Positions 1-6,103 of a DNA stretch of 10,577 bases are shown piece by piece. The stretch's first letter is position 1, and each line of letters starts with the position of its first letter. The DNA comes from Candidatus Lindowiibacteriota bacterium (GTDB lineage Bacteria; Lindowbacteria; 2-12-FULL-62-27), in the NCBI GenBank assembly GCA_023249255.1, contig JAHFCY010000109.1, positions 1-10,577 on the forward strand, in the 5' to 3' direction. The notes beneath the pieces are model-generated. The model was not told the DNA's origin. It saw nothing but the letters and a program-made list of their open reading frames with translations, and searched no databases. A program made the translations under genes and the position numbers.

Positions 1-123
1 AAGCCGAATCGCAACTACGCGCTGCACACCCAAAAAATGCCGATTTTAGGGTACCACGCACCCTCGACGCAATCGATCACCCCGGATTTCAACCAACTGA
101 TTGTGAATCCCCCGTTGGAATGA
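1..123 (+). CDS. Possible 3' end of a gene cut by the left edge
   Basis: Reading frame 1 is open from the first base to a TGA at 121-123 and gives 40 residues ending in NQLIVNPPLE. The tail is rich in Pro, Asn, Gln and Thr and matches no family I recognise. The stop lies 55 bases before the ATG of the next gene on the same strand, so it could be the upstream member of the same transcription unit. Forty open codons can arise by chance, so this is a tentative call. No convincing hairpin terminator follows the stop; only a short imperfect dyad around TCCGTCGGA (146-154) is seen. Confidence 0.35.
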   Translation, partial: KPNRNYALHTQKMPILGYHAPSTQSITPDFNQLIVNPPLE

Positions 124-178
124 CAAAACCGTCAACAACAAAATGGTCCGTCGGACACCACGAGGCTGTGCACCGTGA

Positions 179-1723
179 ATGCCGTATTTCATCCAACTTA
201 GACTTGGTCGAGCTTTCATGATCTCAACACAAAGAGCGTTAGATCATTTCCGGACCAGATTGAAATTAATGAATCTACCGGCAGACAAATTGGTACACCG
301 CTTTTTGGCGAATGAGGAAAATGGTCCCGATTTTGAAACTGACGGGGTGGATGTTCTGGTCGGAATACTCGCGGTCGAACCATCCACGAATGAAATAGGG
401 GATTTTCAAAAAGCGATTGTGAAAGCAGCCGAGGCAATAGTCTCCCACTCCCTCGTTTTGTTAAATCGTATTTATTCGGATGTGGAAGTGGACAGAGTTT
501 CTGATGCAGAATGCCAAATGCTCGATACGATAATCGCACTATGTGATACGATCGTGTCTGCGCATTCTCCTATCGCGTTTGGAGAATTGGAGAGAGTTGT
601 CAATTTGCTCGTGGTTTTCCCTCAAACCTATCCGGAAAAAAATCCCGTCCTCTCAAACGCGATTTTTTCGGCATACAGTCGTTATAAACCGAATGACGTG
701 GAACTCTGGAAAGATCTTCTTTCCTCCCCCATTTTTGCCGGTTTCGCGTTTCATAAGTTACTGGAACACGATGCCGACGATAAGCACATACCTGAAATAC
801 TCTGCATGCTTTGGAGTAAACATCTCGAAGACAAAAGGTGGAGTGGACTCAATTTAATCTTCCCAACATGGCGGTTTTTTCTGCGTTCACTCAATGCGTA
901 TGTGCGGTGGATAGAGTTGTTAAAAATAAACAACATGATCGATGATGTAAAGCAGACGCTGGAAAAAAACAATAGTGAGATGGCAAAGTTTATCGTTCAA
1001 AAAATTGGGAATACGGATATAGCCGGGACACCAGAAGAACGCTTTTTAAGGAAATTAAACAGCTCCGATAACACTACCGATGACATAAAGCAGAAAATCG
1101 AAAATATGGAAATCTCCTATCAACGAGTGTTTTATAATTCACCTGAGACATGCATGAAATGGTTATGGCTGTTAAAAAACAACAGTATGAACATCAATGC
1201 GAAAGAGACACCGGATAAAAACGGCTTGGGCATGGCAGAGTATACCATTCAAGAAATTGGATATATGGAAGGTATCGAGACACCGGAAGAACGCTTTTTA
1301 AGGAAATTAAACAGCTCCTATGGGATTATCGACGACATGAAGCACAAAATTGAGGGTATGAAAATCTCTGATTCACCGGATGACGGAGACAGGGATAGGC
1401 CAAATTTTGCTTCCCCCACTCGACATGTGCTTATGCATCCAGCCAAGGCGTATGTAGAAAAATGTCTCCTTCAAAATATAGCACCTATGAATCTGTCAAT
1501 TCGCCCATCACCTTTAGCAGACAGTTATCTTACTCTGACGTCACCAAATATCTATTCCGAGAGACTCCCTCGCCTATTTGAAAACGTAGGAGCGTCTTCA
1601 TTAATCACTAGTTGGGGGGTTCACCCGTACAAAAAATATTTTTTATTCACAAAACTGCAGGAAACAGATAACCAAGCGGCCCATGTTTTTGAAATCCATG
1701 AGAGAGGGACCAAGTCTATATGA
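179..1723 (+). CDS. Hypothetical protein, 514 aa, with internal tandem duplication
   Basis: I do not recognise this protein. It has no signal peptide or clear membrane segment and looks soluble and mostly helical. Residues 1-243 are a run of amphipathic helices. Residues 244-397 hold two copies of an 84-residue unit in exact register (W244/W328 to S313/S397); 37 of the 70 compared positions are identical, including the block TPEERFLRKLNSS at 284-296 and 368-380. A hydrophilic linker rich in Asp, Arg and Pro (about 398-415) leads to a C-terminal part of about 100 residues with mixed strands and helices. The start is uncertain. ATG 179 has only a distant GAGG upstream; in-frame ATG 218 (residue 14) has a weak GGTCGAG before it and would remove an N-terminus that looks unlike the rest. 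The stop overlaps the start of the next gene (ATGA), so the two are probably translated together. Base composition is far more AT-rich than in the genes after 2760, which suggests acquisition from elsewhere. Confidence 0.75.
   Translation: MPYFIQLRLGRAFMISTQRALDHFRTRLKLMNLPADKLVHRFLANEENGPDFETDGVDVLVGILAVEPSTNEIGDFQKAIVKAAEAIVSHSLVLLNRIYSDVEVDRVSDAECQMLDTIIALCDTIVSAHSPIAFGELERVVNLLVVFPQTYPEKNPVLSNAIFSAYSRYKPNDVELWKDLLSSPIFAGFAFHKLLEHDADDKHIPEILCMLWSKHLEDKRWSGLNLIFPTWRFFLRSLNAYVRWIELLKINNMIDDVKQTLEKNNSEMAKFIVQKIGNTDIAGTPEERFLRKLNSSDNTTDDIKQKIENMEISYQRVFYNSPETCMKWLWLLKNNSMNINAKETPDKNGLGMAEYTIQEIGYMEGIETPEERFLRKLNSSYGIIDDMKHKIEGMKISDSPDDGDRDRPNFASPTRHVLMHPAKAYVEKCLLQNIAPMNLSIRPSPLADSYLTLTSPNIYSERLPRLFENVGASSLITSWGVHPYKKYFLFTKLQETDNQAAHVFEIHERGTKSI
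908..1411 (+). repeat. In-frame tandem duplication, two 252-base units
   Basis: Unit 1 begins at the Trp codon at 908 and unit 2 at the Trp codon at 1160, exactly 252 bases (84 codons) apart with no gaps. Protein similarity runs for about 70 residues of each unit and fades after about 1369. A core of 39 bases, at 1028-1066 and 1280-1318, differs at one position only (a third codon base), while the DNA on both sides has diverged much further. This is a duplication within the gene, not an inserted element: no target-site duplication or terminal inverted repeat is visible. Confidence 0.85.
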
Positions 1724-2697
1724 CCGAACCACAGAAGAAAATCGACACGGGTATATCAGAACTGGATACAGATGTTGCAGACCTTTTGGCGATGACCGAT
1801 GGACAATTTGATCACTTGGCCGAATTGCTGAAAAAGGATAGTGTGGTGACGGACGAACTTTCAAAGGCCATTTCCATAAATGCCGCCCGAGCCGTAGTCG
1901 TAGTCGGTGATAAGGATTTATTTTCGGAATTGCTCAAAAAAACCAAACCTGAATCTCACAGTGTACTCCAAAAAGCAAAGGCCCTCATAAACGAAAAATT
2001 GCCCCTCAACACTTCTAAAGTTTTTTGGGAATGGTTAAAGAAAAAATCTGAGATGAAAGAAGAAGATTCTGATGGCGATACATCCCTTGCGTGGAACACT
2101 CCGACAAAGATGGTGGTGGTTCCGTCATTGTTGTATATTAATGAGAAACTCATTCCGACATTAAGAGTCGGTATGAGAGATAATAAAAACAATCGCCTGA
2201 TCGACATGACGCTCGAATGGGATGATGCATTTTTCATTGTATCAGTGATCTTGGAAAAGTTAGCCAATGAATTCAGGGAGGATCAACGTCAATCTCAAGC
2301 AAAACAGGAAATCCTATATCTGAGTGATGAAGATCGGCAAAAAATAGCTAAAAAATTAGATGGAATTCAACAGAGCTTGCATACGCTTGCTCGATATGCG
2401 GAGATATTTAAAATTCATTCCCCTCAATCCACATATGAAAAACTCAAAAAACTGCGAGGGACGGCGGAAAAACTGAAAGAGGAATATTTCCAGCGCCCAC
2501 CCGAAGAAGCGTGGCGTGAGCAGGAATTCCTAAGCAAGGTCGTTAATGATCTTGCCACCTGCTTGATCGGTGGCGAAACCTTTGTGCCTGCAGACCTGCC
2601 ACGAAATGTTTTAAAGGCTTTGAATGATCCAAATAAGGATATTTCCAACATCGCAAGTCGTATTTATGAGGATTTACTGAAGCCTATTGGGCATTGA
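1720..2697 (+). CDS. Hypothetical protein, 325 aa, partner of the preceding gene
   Basis: No family is recognised with confidence. The start ATG overlaps the stop of the upstream gene (ATGA), with a purine-rich AGAGAGGG about 10 bases upstream, so translational coupling is likely. The protein is soluble, charged and has no signal peptide. Residues 1-110 look helical. Residues about 122-190 look like strands followed by a long helix: W125, then a hydrophobic strand with PSLLYIN, then IPTLRVGMRDN, then LIDMTLEWDD and a helix ending LEKLANEF. This order resembles the COMM domain of eukaryotic COMMD proteins, but that is a by-eye impression only. Residues about 190-260 are rich in Lys, Glu and Gln and could form a coiled coil. 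The C-terminal 60 residues are again helical. Composition is AT-rich like its partner. The two proteins probably act together, but the function is unknown. Confidence 0.75.
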   Translation: MTEPQKKIDTGISELDTDVADLLAMTDGQFDHLAELLKKDSVVTDELSKAISINAARAVVVVGDKDLFSELLKKTKPESHSVLQKAKALINEKLPLNTSKVFWEWLKKKSEMKEEDSDGDTSLAWNTPTKMVVVPSLLYINEKLIPTLRVGMRDNKNNRLIDMTLEWDDAFFIVSVILEKLANEFREDQRQSQAKQEILYLSDEDRQKIAKKLDGIQQSLHTLARYAEIFKIHSPQSTYEKLKKLRGTAEKLKEEYFQRPPEEAWREQEFLSKVVNDLATCLIGGETFVPADLPRNVLKALNDPNKDISNIASRIYEDLLKPIGH

Positions 2698-2718
2698 CCA
2701 ACAATTCAGAATTTCTAA

Positions 2719-2752
2719 ATCTTAAGTCGCAGAGCCAGCGCCACATTAAGAT
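2719..2752. repeat. Inverted repeat between convergent genes
   Basis: ATCTTAA at 2719-2725 and TTAAGAT at 2746-2752 form a perfect 7-base inverted repeat with a 20-base loop. It sits in the 65-base gap between the ends of the 325-aa hypothetical gene and moeA, where a two-way terminator would be expected. The stem is AT-rich and has no T tract on either side, so a strong intrinsic terminator is unlikely. Confidence 0.3.
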
Positions 2753-2762
2753 AGTGCACAAA

Positions 2763-3974
2763 TCACCGCCAGCGCCAGACTTCGAGAATTTCTCCGGGCT
2801 GGGCCGACAGGCGGCCTTCCGGCAGGATGATGAGGGCGTTGGATCCGTAGAGAGACGAAACGAGGTGAGAATCCTGTGAGCCGGTGGTTCGCACGAAAGA
2901 TTTTGTGTTTTCGACATAGATCCGGCCGCGCAGGAAGTTGGTCATGCGGGGATTGCCGCCGATCGGTTCGGCCGCCTCGGCGAATTCCTTCGGCAAATCC
3001 AACATTTTGATGCCGCTCATGCCGAGGACAAACGGACGCACATACAGAAGAAACGTCACAAACGTTGACACGGGATTTCCCGGAAGCGCAAATAGATATT
3101 GATTGTTCTTGCGCGCGAATAAAACCGGTTTGCCCGGTTTCTGCCGGACTTTGTAAAAGAGCGTTTTCATCCCAAGCCGTTTTTCGACAACCTGCTTGAC
3201 GAAATCAAAAGCGCCGGCCGACACGCCGCCGGACGTCACCACCACATGGCATTTGCTGAACGCGCGACGAATGGCCGAGGCGATTTTTCGCGGATCGTCC
3301 CGGACGATGCCGTAATTGATGTGCGGGATGCGAAGCGAATCGAGGACAGCCGCCAGGATGTGCGTGTTGACATTGCGTACCTTCCCCGGCTTGAGTTTAT
3401 GTCCGGGTTCGACCAGTTCGTCGCCGCTGGTCAGAATTCCGACCACCGGCTTTTCGTAAACCGGCACTTTCACGGCGCCTGCCAGATTCGCCAGCGCAAA
3501 TTCCGCCGGTCCGATGCGGTCGCCCTCTCTCAGCACCACTGCGCCTTTCTGAATGTCCTGCCCGGACCGCCGGATGTTGTTTCCGCGCGATCTCGGCGCC
3601 CGGTAAATATAAACGATGTTCTGATCCTCCCGGGACTCCTCCAGCGGCACAACGACATCCGCGCCTTTGGGCAAAGGAGCGCCCGTCATGATCCGAAAAG
3701 CCTCGCCATCCTCCAGCCGGCGCGACGGCATCTGGCCGGCTTTCAGCGTGCCCACGATTTTGAGCTTGATGGGCTCCTCGCCTATGTTGTAGATGTTGTC
3801 GTACCGGACCGCAAATCCGTCCATGGCCGAGTTGTCAACAGTCGGAATGTCCGTGTCGCCCTTCACGTCCGCAGACACGCTGTGATACAGCGCACGCGAC
3901 AGCGCAACCCGTACAGGCCGAGGCTTGGGAACATTGGATTTGAGGATATCCTGAGCTTCCTGGAAACTGATCAT
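2763..3974 (-). CDS. moeA: Molybdopterin molybdotransferase MoeA
   Basis: MoeA inserts molybdate into adenylated molybdopterin, the last common step of molybdenum cofactor synthesis, in the cytoplasm. The protein (403 aa from the chosen start) has the usual MoeA length and layout. The motif DNSAMDGFAVR is at residues 47-57, with D52 at the place of the conserved Asp of the MDG motif. It is followed by TGAPLPKGAD, TSGDEL and VTSGGVSAG of the MoCF-binding domain, then GKPVLFA and LPGNPVST, and a C-terminal domain ending in LPEGRLSAQPGEILEVW. The frame is open back to a TTG at 4067, but ATG 3974 gives the normal family N-terminus; it lacks a clear Shine-Dalgarno sequence. It stands alone: no other cofactor gene or molybdoenzyme is in the window. 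A promoter with an overlapping dyad lies about 65 bases upstream. Confidence 0.95.
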   Translation of the reverse strand: MISFQEAQDILKSNVPKPRPVRVALSRALYHSVSADVKGDTDIPTVDNSAMDGFAVRYDNIYNIGEEPIKLKIVGTLKAGQMPSRRLEDGEAFRIMTGAPLPKGADVVVPLEESREDQNIVYIYRAPRSRGNNIRRSGQDIQKGAVVLREGDRIGPAEFALANLAGAVKVPVYEKPVVGILTSGDELVEPGHKLKPGKVRNVNTHILAAVLDSLRIPHINYGIVRDDPRKIASAIRRAFSKCHVVVTSGGVSAGAFDFVKQVVEKRLGMKTLFYKVRQKPGKPVLFARKNNQYLFALPGNPVSTFVTFLLYVRPFVLGMSGIKMLDLPKEFAEAAEPIGGNPRMTNFLRGRIYVENTKSFVRTTGSQDSHLVSSLYGSNALIILPEGRLSAQPGEILEVWRWR

Positions 3975-4038
3975 GGGAGTTAGATTGGATGAACCTTTTT
4001 CGCGACCACTTCGTCCTTCGGTGACATAAAGTAAAGGA

Positions 4039-4067
4039 ATACTAGCTAACCTTGACGGGGAAATCAA
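4039..4067 (-). promoter_or_regulatory. Putative sigma70-type promoter of moeA
   Basis: Read on the minus strand, TTGATT (4067-4062) and TAGTAT (4044-4039) are separated by exactly 17 bases. Each box matches the sigma70 consensus at 4 of 6 positions. Transcription would begin near 4032 and leave a leader of about 58 bases before the moeA ATG at 3974. The position is right for moeA and no better pair was seen in the region. Confidence 0.45.
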
Positions 4068-4070
4068 GGT
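4049..4070. promoter_or_regulatory. Dyad overlapping the moeA promoter, possible operator
   Basis: ACCTTGA-N8-TCAAGGT is a perfect 7-base inverted repeat of 22 bases in total. It covers the -35 box and part of the spacer of the putative moeA promoter, which is where a repressor or activator dimer could act. The half-site looks a little like those of MerR-type metal regulators, but MerR sites normally lie wholly within a longer spacer, so no regulator is named. Confidence 0.4.
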
Positions 4071-4098
4071 ATTGAGGCGGCCGCCCCCGGCTTAAGTA

Positions 4099-4123
4099 TA
4101 ACGCCTTGTATATAAAGGCGTTA
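4099..4123. promoter_or_regulatory. Strong inverted repeat in the divergent intergenic region
   Basis: TAACGCCTT-N7-AAGGCGTTA is a perfect 9-base stem with a 7-base loop (GTATATA). After one mismatch three more pairs extend it. It lies 29 bases upstream of the dyad at 4049-4070, between divergently transcribed moeA and the glycosyltransferase gene. As both genes are transcribed away from it, it is more likely an operator or a leader hairpin than a terminator. No T tract follows on the plus strand. Confidence 0.5.
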
Positions 4124-4199
4124 AACTCTTGCGACGAACCAGCTAAAGAGAAGAATCAAACTCAATAGAAGCACTTCGAACATGGTTGATTTATCGGCA

Positions 4200-4285
4200 G
4201 AAGCGGCCGAAAGGATTAGTACGGAGGAAGGCGGAAGAAGCTGGAAGAAGAACGAAGAAGTCTGGAGAAGAAAGGGAGGGAGACA
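4200..4285 (+). other. Purine-rich leader before the glycosyltransferase gene
   Basis: About 85 bases upstream of the start codon are strongly purine-rich on the coding strand, with repeated GAAGAAG units and several Shine-Dalgarno-like cores (GGAGG at 4223-4227, GGGAGGG at 4274-4280). The last of these is well placed for ATG 4287. The frame of the downstream gene is open through this stretch back to ATG 4182, but the peptide it would encode is low-complexity (rich in Glu, Lys, Arg, Gly and Trp) and unlike a glycosyltransferase N-terminus. Confidence 0.5.
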
Positions 4286-4286
4286 C

Positions 4287-5054
4287 ATGATCAGTCTGGC
4301 GATGATTGTCAAAAATGAAGAAAGCCGGATCAGGCGGGCAATCCAGAGCGTCCGGTCGTGCGTGGACGAAATCGTCGTCGTCGACACCGGATCGACGGAC
4401 AAAACGATGGATCTGGCGCGGGAGATGGGCGCAAGAGTGCTGGAGCGGCCGTTTGACGGAGATTTCTCCGCCGCACGAAATGTTTCGCTGGACGCCTGCC
4501 GGGGCGACTGGATTCTGGTCCTGGATGCCGACGAATTTTTCCCGATGTTGCCGAAGATATGCATTGAGACGGCCGTAGGCGGGATGATCGGCGATGAGCC
4601 GAATCCGTACAAGGGCTTTTATCTGCTGCGGCACAATTACGAGGAAACAACGCTGGCTGTGACTTACAGCGATTTTGTCCTGCGCCTGTTCAAAAACGCG
4701 CCGGGCGTCCGGTATACCCACCGAGTCCACGAGTCACTTGAGGAAACGCTGGATGCCGTGCCCGGAAAATACGGAAAACTGACCTCGTTTCCGCTGTCCC
4801 ACCATGTGATCGAACGCGACGAGGAATACATTCAACGAAAGCGAACCCTGTACATCGACGGCCTGTTGAAAGACATCGCCGAAAATCCGGCCGACGCCGG
4901 ACGATACGATTTTCTCGCCTGTGAATACGCGCGGATCGGCGATTTAAAAGGCGCCGAGGACGCGTTTCGAAAATTGCTTGAACTGGATCCGGATCATCCC
5001 ACCGTCAGGGCCGCACTGAACGATATCCTGCGCCTAACGGGGCGAGCGGCGTAG
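4287..5054 (+). CDS. Family 2 glycosyltransferase with C-terminal TPR-like tail
   Basis: This is a GT-A fold glycosyltransferase of 255 aa. It opens with MISLAMIVKNEE (residues 1-12), typical of the GT2 subgroup related to cell-wall and peptide glycosyltransferases. VVVDTGSTDKT (31-40) is the nucleotide-binding loop and DADE (80-83) is the DxD metal- and nucleotide-sugar-binding motif. The segment FSAARN (60-65) is also standard in this subgroup. Residues about 205-250 contain one TPR-like helix pair (YARIGDLKGAEDAFRKLLEL followed by DP). There is no membrane segment, so it is cytoplasmic or peripheral. The start ATG 4287 is chosen for its GGGAGGG ribosome-binding site and because the protein then begins exactly at the first beta strand. 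The acceptor and sugar cannot be told from sequence. It converges with the polyprenyl synthase gene at a distance of 9 bases. Confidence 0.9.
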   Translation: MISLAMIVKNEESRIRRAIQSVRSCVDEIVVVDTGSTDKTMDLAREMGARVLERPFDGDFSAARNVSLDACRGDWILVLDADEFFPMLPKICIETAVGGMIGDEPNPYKGFYLLRHNYEETTLAVTYSDFVLRLFKNAPGVRYTHRVHESLEETLDAVPGKYGKLTSFPLSHHVIERDEEYIQRKRTLYIDGLLKDIAENPADAGRYDFLACEYARIGDLKGAEDAFRKLLELDPDHPTVRAALNDILRLTGRAA

Positions 5055-5063
5055 GAGAACCCC

Positions 5064-6071
5064 TCAGGTCAGGCTGAGCTGTGGAAGACTTTTTTGCTGG
5101 ATGATGTAATCGCAGAGCGAGAGAAGGGATTGAAAGGCCGGGGCCGATTCGGTTGTGCGCAGGGAATTCAGCACATCCCGGGCGTCGGCGAGAAACTGGT
5201 CGGCCTCGCGAAGCGCGCGGGGGATGACATCGTGCGAGGCGAGAAGATCGGAGAGGGCGGCGCGGGCCTCCTGCGTGAGTTTGCGTTCGGACAGGACAGA
5301 CATTAAAAATTCCTGCGCGCCGGCCTCGAGAAGAATCAGGGCCGGCAGGGTCACTTTTCCATCCACCAAATCCTGAAAGACCGGTTTGCCGAGATTGTCC
5401 GGCGAGGCCGTGAAGTCGAGGACGTCGTCGATGATCTGAAAGGCCATGCCAAAGTTCCATCCAAACCGGCGGAACTCCTCCCGGCGCGGTCCCTCAACCT
5501 CCGCGGCTTCGGCTCCAACCTCCGCGGCCGCGGCAAAAAAATCGGCGGTCTTTTTCGAGATGATGTCGAGATAAATTTCGCGGCGGCTTCGGCTTTCGGG
5601 CGTGAGCAGGACCTGCATGAGTTCGCCGTGGGCCATGCCGATCGTCGTGCGCGTGACGACATTGACCGAGTGGTGCGTGCCGAAACGATTGAACATGTCG
5701 ATCGCGGTGGCGTAGAGGTAATCGCCGACGAGTACCGCTGTTTTGTCGGTGAAAAGCCGGTGAAGCGTCTGATGGCCGCGGCGTTGATATGACCCGTCCA
5801 CCACGTCGTCGTGGATGAGCGTGGCGATGTGCATGAGTTCCAGCGCGGCCGCCTGTTCAAGGACCCGGCGGGGCGGCGTCTGTTCCGACGCCATGCGGTA
5901 GACCAGAAGAGCCATGGCCGGCCGGAGCCGTTTGCCGGCGCCTCGAAAAGCGCCGATCTCGCGCGGGAAAGGATCCAGAGCCCCGGCAACAACGTCGAGC
6001 AGACACTGATCGACGCTTTTCAAATCATCGCTAATCGGCCGGTAAATTTCGATCAAATTATCCGATTTCAT
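5064..6071 (-). CDS. Long-chain trans-polyprenyl diphosphate synthase
   Basis: This enzyme adds isopentenyl diphosphate units to an allylic diphosphate to make a long trans-polyprenyl chain, as used for quinone side chains. The 335-aa protein has all marks of the family: GKRLRP at 46-51 for diphosphate binding, the first Asp-rich motif DDVVD at 88-92, RRG at 97-99, the KT pair at 174-175, the second Asp-rich motif DDVLD at 215-219, and the later DGK. The residues 4 and 5 positions before the first Asp-rich motif are small (A83, T84) instead of aromatic. In this family that is linked to products longer than geranylgeranyl diphosphate, as in IspB-type enzymes. The exact chain length is not predictable. 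The frame runs back to a TTG at 6131, but ATG 6071 fits the family start; no strong Shine-Dalgarno sequence is present. It is divergent from lepA, with only 32 bases between start codons. Confidence 0.93.
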   Translation of the reverse strand: MKSDNLIEIYRPISDDLKSVDQCLLDVVAGALDPFPREIGAFRGAGKRLRPAMALLVYRMASEQTPPRRVLEQAAALELMHIATLIHDDVVDGSYQRRGHQTLHRLFTDKTAVLVGDYLYATAIDMFNRFGTHHSVNVVTRTTIGMAHGELMQVLLTPESRSRREIYLDIISKKTADFFAAAAEVGAEAAEVEGPRREEFRRFGWNFGMAFQIIDDVLDFTASPDNLGKPVFQDLVDGKVTLPALILLEAGAQEFLMSVLSERKLTQEARAALSDLLASHDVIPRALREADQFLADARDVLNSLRTTESAPAFQSLLSLCDYIIQQKSLPQLSLT

Positions 6072-6103
6072 GTGAGTTTGGCCGACGTTACACGCGAACC
6101 GCC

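Noticed and set aside
3246-3983. 245-codon open frame opposite moeA
   Set aside because: It lies wholly antisense to a clear MoeA and its peptide is rich in Arg, His and Val with no recognisable motif, as expected of a shadow frame in G+C-rich DNA.
3980-4027. 15-codon open frame in the moeA leader, minus strand
   Set aside because: It has an ATG and a stop but no ribosome-binding site, and nothing in its sequence suggests an attenuator peptide.
5063-5078. Small inverted repeat CTCAG-N6-CTGAG at the end of the polyprenyl synthase gene
   Set aside because: Five pairs inside a coding end, with no T tract on either strand; too weak to call a terminator for the convergent pair.
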